Shown one piece after another: positions 23,918-31,904 of a stretch of 32,035 nucleotides of DNA. The DNA is from Limnochordia bacterium. Its GTDB lineage: Bacteria > Bacillota > Limnochordia > DUMW01. Under the pieces are notes generated by a model. The model saw nothing but the letters and a program-made list of their open reading frames with translations. It had not been told where the DNA came from and searched no databases. Both the position numbers and the translations under genes were made by a program. The stretch lies in NCBI GenBank assembly GCA_023230925.1, contig JALNWK010000033.1:1-32035 (forward strand). The letters are read 5' to 3'. Position 1 is the stretch's first letter. The number at the start of each line of letters is the position of its first letter.

Positions 23918-24188
23918 TGAGCAAGCGATTTTTTGACCTGCAGTACTAGCTTAGTAACATGAACGATCTCTCGACCGCACACGCTATTTACGCCAATACT
24001 GTAGATCGTCAACCGGCCAGTCATGGCAGTTGGATCACCGCTTACGGCCGATAAGGTCGTAAGCGATAATTTTCCCACCAGACGTGACCTTAGTCAGCCA
24101 CATTACCTGCGTTTCCCACCCACGATGCATGCTTTCGCATACACCGTAAGCAGTTGGCGCAAATAATGCGACCTTAATCGCTTGCTCA
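23918..24188. repeat. 271-bp structured intergenic element bounded by 13-bp inverted repeats
   Basis: Between the coiled-coil gene and hcpR no convincing gene is seen. TGAGCAAGCGATT (23918-23930) and AATCGCTTGCTCA (24176-24188) are perfect inverted repeats at the two ends. An inner hairpin CGCTTACG (24039-24046) / CGTAAGCG (24058-24065) and a third CGTAAGC copy near 24145 lie inside. It may be a MITE-like element, a structured RNA, or a decayed minus-strand gene; no target-site duplication is evident. A minus-strand frame is open for about 47 codons (EQAIKVALFAPTAYG...) before a stop, with another frame continuing beyond. Confidence 0.3.
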
Positions 24189-24249
24189 TTTGTTAATGTG
24201 TCCAGCCAAGGTCCGAATAATCCAGGTATTATCTACCAATGAGCTCTTC

Positions 24250-24942
24250 TTACTGAGCTGCGTGGCGAAGGGTTTCCACGTCCTTAACCAAAACAGAACT
24301 GCGATGAAAGTCAATTAGTCCTTCATCCCGCATCCGACACATTTCCCTAGACAAAGAAGGCCTAGTGACATTAAGGAAATCCGCCAACTCATCTCGTTTT
24401 AATGGAAGAACAAACATCGTACGCCCTGCTCTTCTATACTGCTCCAATAGATAGGCACTAATTTTTCCCCTTAGGGTCTTCATAGCAAGGTAATCCATCT
24501 GACGACGGAGCCCCAATGCTTTATCCGAAACGATTTTGAGCATATTGGCAATGAGCATTCTGTGACTTGGACAAGCACGCTCACAACTACCCACGATTTT
24601 GGACGGTGGAATGAAAATAACCGTTACTTCCCCTTGGGCGGTCACCGTGGCGGGCCAGAGTTTTTGGACGGAGAAAGCGGCCAACTCCCCAAATACCTCC
24701 CCTGGCCCAAACATGTTGATGATGACGCGATCCCCCGCGGCATTTTCCTTGGTAATCACGACACTGCCTTCTACGATAATCCCGACTCCATCAAAGGATG
24801 CCCCTGCCAGTCGAATGCAGTCATCCTTCCGATAGGTAGAGACATTTTTGACCATACAGGCAAGCATGGATTCCAGTTCACCATCGTTTACACCTTGAAA
24901 TAGTGCGCAATCCCGCAGGACAGAAAACCATTTTTCATACAT
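24250..24942 (-). CDS. hcpR: Crp/Fnr-family regulator HcpR
   Basis: This is a 230-residue Crp/Fnr-type activator. A cyclic-nucleotide-binding-fold domain is at about 12-125 (LFQGVNDGELESML..., GIIVEGSVVIT, INMFGPGEVFGELAAF), followed by a long dimer helix and a winged HTH at about 150-222 (LPLKRDELADFLNVTRPSLSREMCRMRDEGLIDF). The canonical cAMP-contact residues are not conserved and there is no N-terminal FNR cysteine cluster, so neither Crp nor FNR is likely. HcpR regulators are known to control hcp and ferredoxin (frdX) genes in clostridia and other anaerobes through GTAAC-N4-GTTAC-type sites; both the divergent hcp operon and such a site are present here. They respond to nitrosative stress, in characterised members through haem. 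The ATG has GAGGTAGGGA just upstream. The site 24 bp from its own start suggests autoregulation. Confidence 0.88.
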   Translation of the reverse strand: MYEKWFSVLRDCALFQGVNDGELESMLACMVKNVSTYRKDDCIRLAGASFDGVGIIVEGSVVITKENAAGDRVIINMFGPGEVFGELAAFSVQKLWPATVTAQGEVTVIFIPPSKIVGSCERACPSHRMLIANMLKIVSDKALGLRRQMDYLAMKTLRGKISAYLLEQYRRAGRTMFVLPLKRDELADFLNVTRPSLSREMCRMRDEGLIDFHRSSVLVKDVETLRHAAQ

Positions 24943-24964
24943 TCCCTACCTCACCCCTGTGTTT

Positions 24965-24980
24965 CGTAACCTATGTTACG
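24965..24980. promoter_or_regulatory. HcpR binding site, class II position
   Basis: CGTAACCTATGTTACG is a perfect 6-bp inverted repeat with a 4-nt spacer, matching the clostridial HcpR consensus GTAAC-N4-GTTAC that I recall. With TATACT (25002-25007) as -10 and a start near 25014, its centre (24972.5) lies at -41.5, the standard class II Crp/Fnr activator position. No good -35 is seen, as expected for an activator-dependent promoter. The site also lies 23 bp from the hcpR start. Confidence 0.8.
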
Positions 24981-25001
24981 GACTTGCCGACCCAATTGTA
25001 C

Positions 25002-25007
25002 TATACT
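25002..25007 (+). promoter_or_regulatory. -10 box of the ferredoxin-cupin-hcp operon
   Basis: TATACT, 43 bp before the ferredoxin ATG. The predicted transcription start is near 25014. It has no consensus -35 at 17 bp; the HcpR site occupies that region. Confidence 0.6.
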
Positions 25008-25050
25008 GAAGGTGCAAAAACAAGAAAACCTTTAGCAAGGAGGATAGGCG

Positions 25051-25758
25051 ATGAAAAGAAAGATTATTAGCATCGATGAGGAAAAGTGCAACGGCTGTGG
25101 GCTCTGCATTCAAGCATGCCACGAGGGCGCTCTTGAATTAGTGGATGGTAAAGCTAAGCTGGTCTCTGAATCTTACTGTGACGGACTCGGCGATTGCCTG
25201 CCCCAATGTCCCACCGGAGCAATCAGCATTGAGGAGCGGGTAGCCGCCCCCTTTGATGAGGAGGCAGTGAAGGAGCGGACTCTACGTGCAAAGCAGGACC
25301 TAGGTTGTGGATGCCCCGGGACCCAAGTAAGAATGATCAAGCAGAAAGCAGATAGCAAAACGCCTGATCGGAACGAGCAGACCCAAGACTCCCAGCTGCG
25401 TCAATGGCCGTGTCAACTGAGACTAGTACCGGCAAGTGCAGCATACCTCGATAATGCTCACATACTGATCGCCGCCGACTGTGCAGCCTATGCCTATGCG
25501 AATTTCCATGGACGTTTCATGGAGAACAAGATCACGTTGATCAGTTGCCCGAAACTGGATGATACAGATTATGCAGATAAACTAACCGAGATTCTACACA
25601 ATCATAATATAAAGAGCATCACTGTAGCGAAAATGGAGGTTCCTTGTTGCGGCGGACTAGAGCATGCGGTGAAGCAAGCCTTAGTGCAAAGCGGTAAGCT
25701 AATTCCTTGGCGTGTAGTCACTATTGGAACCAATGGGGATATTGTCGATGAATGGTAA
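25051..25758 (+). CDS. Ferredoxin-like 4Fe-4S protein, likely Hcp electron donor (FrdX type)
   Basis: This is a 235-residue protein. Its N-terminal ferredoxin domain has a full cluster motif at C13-x2-C16-x2-C19-x3-C23. The second motif, C43-x5-C49-x3-C53-P, lacks the middle Cys (L46), so it may bind a [3Fe-4S] or incomplete cluster. A linker with CGC (LGCGCPG) leads to a C-terminal alpha/beta domain at about 115-225 (ILIAADCAAYAYANFHGRF, ITLISCPKLDDTDYADKLTEILHNHNIKSITVAKMEVPCCGGLEHAVKQAL) that carries further cysteines. HcpR-controlled ferredoxins next to hcp (frdX) are known; electron delivery to Hcp is the likely role. AAGGAGG lies before the ATG. First gene of the operon. Confidence 0.88.
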   Translation: MKRKIISIDEEKCNGCGLCIQACHEGALELVDGKAKLVSESYCDGLGDCLPQCPTGAISIEERVAAPFDEEAVKERTLRAKQDLGCGCPGTQVRMIKQKADSKTPDRNEQTQDSQLRQWPCQLRLVPASAAYLDNAHILIAADCAAYAYANFHGRFMENKITLISCPKLDDTDYADKLTEILHNHNIKSITVAKMEVPCCGGLEHAVKQALVQSGKLIPWRVVTIGTNGDIVDEW

Positions 25759-25777
25759 TATGAAAGGAGGACAAAAA

Positions 25778-26101
25778 ATGCTTGAAAAACAGTACACCTT
25801 CGCTTTAACCGATGAAAAACTAATTGAACGAATCCTTGAAGATGATCACGTAGGGATCAACCACATGGTACTGCCAGAGGGTGCAGCCCTTCCTGAACAC
25901 TACTCCAACTCCCATGTATATATGTTGGTAATCCGGGGACGGGTCACCCTCCAGCTAAATGAGCAGGCCGAGCGCCACTACCCGGCGGGTAGTATCGTGA
26001 ACATTCCCTACAAGACCAAGATGAATGTGATGAACAAGGATAGGGAGATCCTGGAGCTCTTTGTAGTTAAAGCCCCAAGTCCCAAACATTTCAAGGGCTA
26101 A
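25778..26101 (+). CDS. Small cupin-domain protein
   Basis: This is a 107-residue single-domain cupin: N-terminal NHMVLPEGAALPEHYSNSHVYMLVIRGRVTL (first motif, with a single His where classical cupins have two) and YPAGSIVNIPYKTKMNVMNKDREILELFVVKAP (second motif). The metal-ligand set is reduced, so an enzymatic role is uncertain; sensing or binding is possible. The ATG at 25778 has AAAGGAGG 7 nt upstream; 18 further codons are open and overlap the ferredoxin gene's end in another frame. It sits 19 bp after the ferredoxin and 27 bp before hcp, in the HcpR operon, so expression with Hcp under nitrosative stress is expected. Confidence 0.85.
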   Translation: MLEKQYTFALTDEKLIERILEDDHVGINHMVLPEGAALPEHYSNSHVYMLVIRGRVTLQLNEQAERHYPAGSIVNIPYKTKMNVMNKDREILELFVVKAPSPKHFKG

Positions 26102-26128
26102 TCACTAATTTAAAGGAGGAATCATTGC

Positions 26129-27682
26129 ATGTTTTGCTTTCAGTGCGAACAGACCGCAGGAGGAAAAGGATGTACGAGAGTTGGTGTATGCGGCAAACAG
26201 CCAGATGTCTCTGATAAACACGATGAGCTAATCGGTGCGTTAGTTTGCCTTGCCCAGGCTGTCGCAGGAAAGACTCCAAGACCCAAGGCCGATGAGCTGG
26301 TCATCCAGGGGCTTTTTGCCACGATTACCAATGTTAACTTTGACAAAAATAGAATTGAGCAGATGATCGAAGACGTCAAGCAAGAAAAAGACCGGCTAGG
26401 TGGTGCCACAGACCCTCCCTGGCAGGAACTATGGCAGGGGGATGTAGATATTGTCTCCCTACGGTCTACCTTGCTTTTTGGTCTACGCGGCATGGCAGCC
26501 TATGCATGGCACGCCTACGTGCTAGGCAAGGTGGACGATGAGGTTACATCTTGGTTTTACAAGGGCCTAAGAGCATTGGCAGAAGATCGTTCAGTGGACC
26601 AATGGCTTGATTTGCTCATGGAATTCGGTCATGTAAACCTGAAATGTATGGCACTACTTGATAAGGCTAACACAGAAACCTACGGCAATCCTGTTCCCAC
26701 AAAGGTCTCAACCATCATAGAGAAGGGACCGTTTATCGTGATTACCGGTCATGATCTGCTGGATCTAAAGAACCTGCTAGAACAGACCAAGGATAAGGGG
26801 ATCAATGTCTATACCCACGGGGAAATGCTACCAGCCCATGGTTACCCTAAGTTAAAGAAGTATCCACACCTGAAGGGTAATTTCGGGACAGCTTGGCAAA
26901 ATCAGCAGAAGGAATTTGCTGCTATCCCAGCGCCAATTCTGTTTACGACAAATTGCCTCATGCCTCCAAGGCCTTCGTATGCTGACCGGGTCTTTACCAC
27001 TTCAGTTGTGGGTTACCCCAATATACAACATATTGAAGAAGTAAATGGTGTGAAGGACTTCACTCCGATTATCGCCAAGGCCTTGGAGGTTGGTGGGTAC
27101 CAGAATGATCAAATCCTCACCGGCATCAATGGCGGTACAGAGCTTACCACCGGCTTTGCTCACGGTACTGTTCTTGGCGTAGCGGATCAGGTCATAAACG
27201 CAGTCAAAGCTGGCGCAATCAAACATTTCTTCCTCGTAGGAGGATGTGACGGAGCAAAACCAGGCCGCAACTACTATACCGAGTTCGTCAAACAGGCGCC
27301 TCAGGATACTCTCATCCTAACACTAGGATGCGGGAAGTACCGTTTTAACGATCTAGACATTGGGGAGATAGGTGGGCTGCCCCGAATCATGGATATGGGT
27401 CAGTGTAACGATGCTTACTCCGCCATTCAGGTGGCCCTTGCCCTTGCCGAAGCCTTCGGGTGCAGTGTCAATGAGTTACCCCTTAGTTTGGTGCTATCCT
27501 GGTACGAACAGAAGGCAGTCTGCATTTTGCTCAGCCTACTAGCTTTAGGTATTCGTAATATCTATATAGGACCTACACTTCCTGCGTTCTTCTCATCTAA
27601 CGTATTGAATGTACTGGTTGAAAAATTCGACCTGCATCTCATTGATGCTGTCGAGACTGATCTAACGCAACTTCTCGGATAA
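26129..27682 (+). CDS. hcp: Hybrid cluster protein (hydroxylamine reductase), strict-anaerobe class
   Basis: This is a 517-residue Hcp, in the usual size range of about 520-560. The N-terminal cluster motif is C3-x2-C6-x8-C15-x5-C21 (MFCFQCEQTAGGKGCTRVGVCGK), the [4Fe-4S] pattern of strict anaerobes. The facultative-type C-x2-C-x11-C-x6-C form is not seen. Hybrid-cluster ligands are in GHDLLDLKNLLEQ, THGEMLPAHGYP, TTNCLMPP, LVGGCDGAKPGRNYYTEF and LTLGCGKYRF. Hcp reduces hydroxylamine to ammonia and acts as an NO reductase in nitrosative-stress defence; its redox partner is probably the ferredoxin upstream. AAAGGAGGA lies 8 nt before the ATG. The last gene of the ferredoxin-cupin-hcp operon; a long hairpin follows. 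Confidence 0.97.
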   Translation: MFCFQCEQTAGGKGCTRVGVCGKQPDVSDKHDELIGALVCLAQAVAGKTPRPKADELVIQGLFATITNVNFDKNRIEQMIEDVKQEKDRLGGATDPPWQELWQGDVDIVSLRSTLLFGLRGMAAYAWHAYVLGKVDDEVTSWFYKGLRALAEDRSVDQWLDLLMEFGHVNLKCMALLDKANTETYGNPVPTKVSTIIEKGPFIVITGHDLLDLKNLLEQTKDKGINVYTHGEMLPAHGYPKLKKYPHLKGNFGTAWQNQQKEFAAIPAPILFTTNCLMPPRPSYADRVFTTSVVGYPNIQHIEEVNGVKDFTPIIAKALEVGGYQNDQILTGINGGTELTTGFAHGTVLGVADQVINAVKAGAIKHFFLVGGCDGAKPGRNYYTEFVKQAPQDTLILTLGCGKYRFNDLDIGEIGGLPRIMDMGQCNDAYSAIQVALALAEAFGCSVNELPLSLVLSWYEQKAVCILLSLLALGIRNIYIGPTLPAFFSSNVLNVLVEKFDLHLIDAVETDLTQLLG

Positions 27683-27693
27683 CTAACCCCTGC

Positions 27694-27734
27694 GGACAAA
27701 GAGGTAAGCTTTCGGTTCGCTTACCTCTTTGTCC
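27694..27734 (+). terminator. 16-bp hairpin after hcp
   Basis: GGACAAAGAGGTAAGC (27694-27709) and GCTTACCTCTTTGTCC (27719-27734) pair perfectly around a 9-nt loop, 11 bp past the hcp stop. The flank is A/T-rich but has no uninterrupted U-run. It is likely a terminator or 3' stabiliser. Confidence 0.8.
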
Positions 27735-27748
27735 TATGAGATTAATTA

Positions 27749-28105
27749 TTATACCTTGCTAAGCCGTAATGCTTGCCCTACAAGTAAGCTGCTACCAATA
27801 CTCCTTATGTGATTACTCACGTGTGCTCCGGCCTCATCAATTGTAGCAAAGAAGAATGTCTTTGTGTCAATATGGAAGACCTGCCTTAATCTAATCCCAT
27901 TATTTCGCGTAAGAAGCATATTCCATTTGCGATCGTTCCATTTGCCCTTATCTAAGGCATATAAAAGCCTTGCTAACTTCAGTTTACGGCCGTTACTGAT
28001 CCGAACTATCACTTCGTTCCCCTGAATAAGTGGATCACCCAACCGTGGAAGAGGTGTTTGGCCAAAGAAAATAATATCTGCCAATCTATTTCCTTTGATT
28101 CTCAT
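27749..28105 (-). CDS. Hypothetical ORF, doubtful
   Basis: A 118-codon minus-strand frame starting at ATG 28105 encodes a basic, soluble peptide (RIKGNRLADIIFFGQTPL...KWNMLLTRNNGIRLRQVFHIDTKTFFFATIDEAGAHVSNHIRS...). I recognise no family and see no signal peptide or membrane segment. No Shine-Dalgarno sequence lies before the ATG. It is in the 0.8-kb stretch between hcp and the sialidase-like gene that otherwise holds only a gene remnant, so it may be a relic itself. Confidence 0.25.
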   Translation of the reverse strand: MRIKGNRLADIIFFGQTPLPRLGDPLIQGNEVIVRISNGRKLKLARLLYALDKGKWNDRKWNMLLTRNNGIRLRQVFHIDTKTFFFATIDEAGAHVSNHIRSIGSSLLVGQALRLSKV

Positions 28106-28225
28106 CCAGAAAGGCGAGAAGGCTCATTCCCATTTTTACAGCTAAGGTAATGGGGGAGATACAAGGGAGTGACTCAGCTTGTGACTATCAAGTGGACAAG
28201 CATGATCCTTAGTCCCATTAATGAA

Positions 28226-28444
28226 CTACATAGGTGGATTGACGCGAACATATTCTATGAAAGCTACCTGTTCTAGCATCCCCATTGTAGACAAGTTCTC
28301 TTTGTATCCTGCACAAAAACGTTCCTTCGTGTTACCAAGGTTACCGAGAATAACCGCATACTTGCGTTCTACTTCTATCACTTCTTCGCGCGAATATACC
28401 ACGTTCCTTGCTTCCGGCCCCAGTTCTATTACATAGTCATAGCT
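28226..28444 (-). pseudogene. 5'-truncated coding remnant
   Basis: Minus-strand frame of 72 codons from a stop at 28447-28445 to TAG at 28228-28226, with no ATG near its start. The reading (YDYVIELGPEARNVVYSREEVIEVERKYAVILGNLGN...MGMLEQVAFIEYVRVNPPM) has the composition of real soluble protein. It resembles the C-terminus of a larger enzyme whose 5' part is missing; the family is not recognised. It lies 22 bp after the sialidase-like stop codon. Confidence 0.35.
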
Positions 28445-28469
28445 CTATGAAATGCACATCTTTACTTTC

Positions 28470-30842
28470 TCATCGACCCTCCCACGGAGGCAGACAGCTC
28501 AATTGTTCTGTGTCTAGGGTACGTGTAATTTGAAAAATTCCTGCGGGACCTTCGGTAAACCCCAAATACACGTAAACATACTGAAGTCCCCTTTCTTCAT
28601 CGATCACTGCTGCGCCCGGATGCATTCCATCCGCATGAAGCCCTCTGTCAGAGTTCACCGGTGTAATACCTTCCTTAGCCCACAGAGTAGTCTCAAAACG
28701 CCAGTTGCTCCCCCCAGCAAACAGATCGTCTGGATCAATGCTCCACAAATTCAAAGTCATATGACTATGCTCATGTTCTCGCCCTTGTCCCCCACCGCAG
28801 CGATTCGTCACCACAGCCTCAACCCTATGTGTAATGGGATTGAAGGATAAATCTACCGTGTCCTGGGACCATGGCCCAAAACCACCGTTACCACTTAGTG
28901 CCCTCACATCATAGGCTTTAATGTTCGTCCTGTGGGCCTCAAATAAAAGCGGTTCATACTCCGTTGACACCAGCTCAACATAACGCCACGTTTGATCCGA
29001 TGCATCATAACTTCCATGACTTCGCGTTAGAAGTACTACCCTGTTATCCAATTGTAAGGCGGCAGGCTCAACCGCTTTCACAAAACTGGGTAGTATCTGG
29101 CTCAACTCATGCCAAGTTGTACCGAGGTCCCGGGAGTACCGTATCCAGATCTCATCAGCTATGTTGCCCTCCTTCTCTTCGCAATGTCCAAATGCTATTG
29201 CCCCATACTCGGGGTGCTCAATAATCCGAGGACCCATATTCGTCACTGGGCCCGACAACTGCATCCCGCCAAAGGCATCGGGAATGTGATCCCATGTAGC
29301 ACCTGCATCTATAGACCGAAAGACTCCGTATGTTGTAATAAGTAATACCGATCCATCACTCATTGTTCCGATTGCATTGCCAAATCCAGCTTTACAGTTC
29401 CTAACCGGTGCCTTGATAAATTCCCGAACATCCACCGGATCAGACCAAGTCCTTCCCCCATCCTGGGATCGGACCACCACAGCCCTACTAGTATACTTGT
29501 CCGTGACCAACTCGGAACCCCAATGGGCTGGTGTACGCTGATAGACCATCACAATAGTATCCCCGGCCATCGTGGCCACCGGCCAGCCGAAGTGCCAATT
29601 ATTACCGAACAAGTTATTCTCAACGGGTAGTGCCACAGGATGGATTTCCAATACGCCCTTTGGATATTGGTGCAACAGAGCATCGGCTCCTAAGAGTAAT
29701 GTAGTAGGCACAATTAGCTGCTCGTTACCCCGAACCTCATAGGACACGTCCGAAGGCACCTCCACTGCAAAATGTACCCTCGCAATATGACGGTTCAATG
29801 GCAAGCCACCTAAATTAACCGATAATGAGCTTTCTTCGGTGGTAACAGTAACGTCACGATTTAGAATCGGCTTCCTGTTAATCATATTTTGCCAATTACC
29901 GCCCCGAAACAAGTCAATGCTTCCGAGTACTTTAAACCCTTTCAACAAGGTAGGTCCGTCGGCACAAATTGATACGTTGCTTATCCACCCCTGCTCCGTC
30001 TCAACCGGAACAGAGAAAGACATTTTGGTAATACCGGTTACTACTTGTGTCTGAGTCCGGCCCAAATCCCACGTGTCTCCTGCAACAGAGTACTTCAAAC
30101 CGATGTATCCCTCCCCTATTTGCAAGCCAGTAGGGTCAACTTCATATTCTGCGCCAACCTCCGACCCATAAAAGGCGCCGATTTCTAGATCATCCCCAGT
30201 AACTAGGCGGAACTGTCCTACTGCGCTACGGCTAACCGGCTCTAAGTGTACAGACAATGCAGCGTTCTTACTAACCTGCGCAACCGCCTGACTATTTCCT
30301 TGTACCCCTTGGAGCCACCACGATACTCCTACCGGAACATAGACTTGGGTACTTTTGGTCAGCTGTACGCTAGAATCACTGACGCGAGGGACCACTTGGC
30401 TCGAATAGGCTGGCACCGCAATATGTCCGCGGTACAAATACTCGCCGCGTGTAAGATCATAGACAGAGATATCGACCTGATGCTGAACAGGACAGTAACT
30501 AATCACCGTCTGATATTGATGCCCTATTTGCGGTGTATGAGAAGCCAACTGTAAACTAGTTAAGGCAGATGTTCCAACCTGCGAAAAGCTCGCATCTCCT
30601 TCTACTGTAAGCCACCACTGGGAGAACCAGGAATTATCTTTACGCCACACGAGAGTCAGTAGTTCTCCTTCACCATCGCCCAATCCAGCCAGCGTTATGG
30701 ATGTCTGTTCCTTTGGGCTTCCGCCAAACGTCAGATGGGTCTCTATCGTTACAGGAAAGGTCAGCTGGCTACAATAGCCGATTCCACCAGTAGAAAGCAT
30801 TAGTCCAAGACTAATGATCAAACTCGCTAATCTCCGATTCAT
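28470..30842 (-). CDS. Exported sialidase-superfamily (Asp-box/BNR) protein
   Basis: This is a 790-residue exported protein. A signal peptide spans about 1-24 (NRRLASLIISLGLMLSTGGIGYC), with a possible lipid Cys at 24. Residues about 26-380 are beta-rich with no recognised domain (possible carbohydrate-binding modules). Residues about 400-780 form a six-bladed-propeller-like region with three clear Asp-boxes (S-x-D-x-G-x-T-W) at 459-466, 510-517 and 570-577, as in GH33 sialidases and BNR proteins. Related segments are FGWPVATMAGDTIVMVYQRTP and MSDGSVLLITT. The catalytic Arg triad and Tyr/Glu pair could not be assigned by eye, so the substrate is open: sialic acid, another ulosonic acid or a sulfated glycan. 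ATG 30842 has GAGGAG upstream; 11 more codons are open. The Ig-like lipoprotein gene lies upstream on the same strand. Confidence 0.8.
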   Translation of the reverse strand: MNRRLASLIISLGLMLSTGGIGYCSQLTFPVTIETHLTFGGSPKEQTSITLAGLGDGEGELLTLVWRKDNSWFSQWWLTVEGDASFSQVGTSALTSLQLASHTPQIGHQYQTVISYCPVQHQVDISVYDLTRGEYLYRGHIAVPAYSSQVVPRVSDSSVQLTKSTQVYVPVGVSWWLQGVQGNSQAVAQVSKNAALSVHLEPVSRSAVGQFRLVTGDDLEIGAFYGSEVGAEYEVDPTGLQIGEGYIGLKYSVAGDTWDLGRTQTQVVTGITKMSFSVPVETEQGWISNVSICADGPTLLKGFKVLGSIDLFRGGNWQNMINRKPILNRDVTVTTEESSLSVNLGGLPLNRHIARVHFAVEVPSDVSYEVRGNEQLIVPTTLLLGADALLHQYPKGVLEIHPVALPVENNLFGNNWHFGWPVATMAGDTIVMVYQRTPAHWGSELVTDKYTSRAVVVRSQDGGRTWSDPVDVREFIKAPVRNCKAGFGNAIGTMSDGSVLLITTYGVFRSIDAGATWDHIPDAFGGMQLSGPVTNMGPRIIEHPEYGAIAFGHCEEKEGNIADEIWIRYSRDLGTTWHELSQILPSFVKAVEPAALQLDNRVVLLTRSHGSYDASDQTWRYVELVSTEYEPLLFEAHRTNIKAYDVRALSGNGGFGPWSQDTVDLSFNPITHRVEAVVTNRCGGGQGREHEHSHMTLNLWSIDPDDLFAGGSNWRFETTLWAKEGITPVNSDRGLHADGMHPGAAVIDEERGLQYVYVYLGFTEGPAGIFQITRTLDTEQLSCLPPWEGR

Positions 30843-31049
30843 TTTCCAACGTCTCCTCTCACTGTTATACAACATCGAGAGTCACTAGAACGACCGGGGC
30901 AAAGGGCGGAGAGCTATCTCCGCCGGTTTCACCCAGTCGCATCGCTGCAAAAGGTCAACCTGTATACCGTAGGTCAAGAGTCTACCCCTAAGTTACCACC
31001 CATGCGAGATTACTATGGCAGTAAGGAGGAGACTAGAGTCTCCTGACAA

Positions 31050-31904
31050 TTATTTCCCGACTTCCGAAATACGCGCATCGCCCCAATAGACATCGGTGGA
31101 ATTACCATTGCCATTAAAGAATAAGCCTACTGTATAATCAACAAGGTCTGCGGCAGGCGTATTCCGGAAACCAACGTTACTCATCTGAACTTCGTCATTT
31201 ACATAAACATCAGCCTCTCCATCATCGAGACGGAACAGGGTTGCGAACCGATATGCGCGCAATTCTTCATCCGCGAAGTACTTTCCTACATCGGCCACGC
31301 TGGCGTAGGGCGGCCAAGTTGGTTTTGCATCCCACAAATACACACCGGTAAACTCACCCTTTGAAAGCCAAACAGTCAATTCAACTAGAATATCTGAAGT
31401 GTTTTCAGAAAGGGACACAGCTGGCATTACCAAATGCGCGTTTTCACTACCCCCATCAAACCCAAGTAACGCTCGCCCCCCCGAGGCAGCTTCCAGTTCC
31501 ACAACCTTAAAGTCTGCCGCATCCTTGGCAGCAAACGGCATCCAATCAACAGGAAGCTGGCCCAATTCATACTCGGTGAAATCTGTATAATATAGCTGAG
31601 CAATCTCGTTGATACTAACGAAACTAATCTCATGCCCTCCATCGTTCCACGCAATACTTAGGGTATAGGTGGTGTTTGGAGCAAACTTCTCCTGTGGAAA
31701 GAAAACTACTTCATTTCCCTCAGCTACAACCCTACCCTCAACACTTGGATTGAGCCTTATGTCCACATTCTTTGGCGGCGCGGAAAACGTTACTTTGATG
31801 GGACGGTAATTGAAAACCCCTGTAGCACCGTCTTCTACGGAAATACTCTGCAGACTAACCTTATTGACGAACATACACGACATCATGATTAAAGTGCAAC
31901 ACAC
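31050..31904 (-). CDS. Ig-like (Big_5) domain lipoprotein with truncated signal sequence
   Basis: This is a 284-residue protein beginning at GTG 31904 (CCTLIMMSC), with a lipobox-like Cys at about 10 but no basic N-region. A Big_5 Ig-like domain is at about 18-92 (SISVEDGATGVFNYRPIKVTFSAPPKNVDIRLNPSVEG...FAPNTTYTLSI). A jelly-roll-like region at about 105-280 (DFTEYELGQLPVDWMPFAAKDAADF...TDVYWGDARISEVG) resembles LamG/concanavalin-like folds. In the neighbouring frame, TTG-initiated PDCRTKHIANSSLLLCVAL runs straight into this one, so a one-base loss in a T-run (near 31890) may have cut off the signal peptide. The role is probably cell-surface glycan or polymer binding. 207 bp upstream of the sialidase-like gene, same strand. 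Confidence 0.6.
   Translation of the reverse strand: MCCTLIMMSCMFVNKVSLQSISVEDGATGVFNYRPIKVTFSAPPKNVDIRLNPSVEGRVVAEGNEVVFFPQEKFAPNTTYTLSIAWNDGGHEISFVSINEIAQLYYTDFTEYELGQLPVDWMPFAAKDAADFKVVELEAASGGRALLGFDGGSENAHLVMPAVSLSENTSDILVELTVWLSKGEFTGVYLWDAKPTWPPYASVADVGKYFADEELRAYRFATLFRLDDGEADVYVNDEVQMSNVGFRNTPAADLVDYTVGLFFNGNGNSTDVYWGDARISEVGK

Noticed and set aside
26140..26493. 117-codon minus-strand ORF over the 5' end of hcp
   Set aside because: It opposes the conserved Cys-cluster coding region and has no independent support.
30843..31049. Possible promoter or operator between the Ig-like and sialidase-like genes
   Set aside because: No convincing -10/-35 pair or palindrome found by eye; the genes may be co-transcribed across the 207-bp gap.
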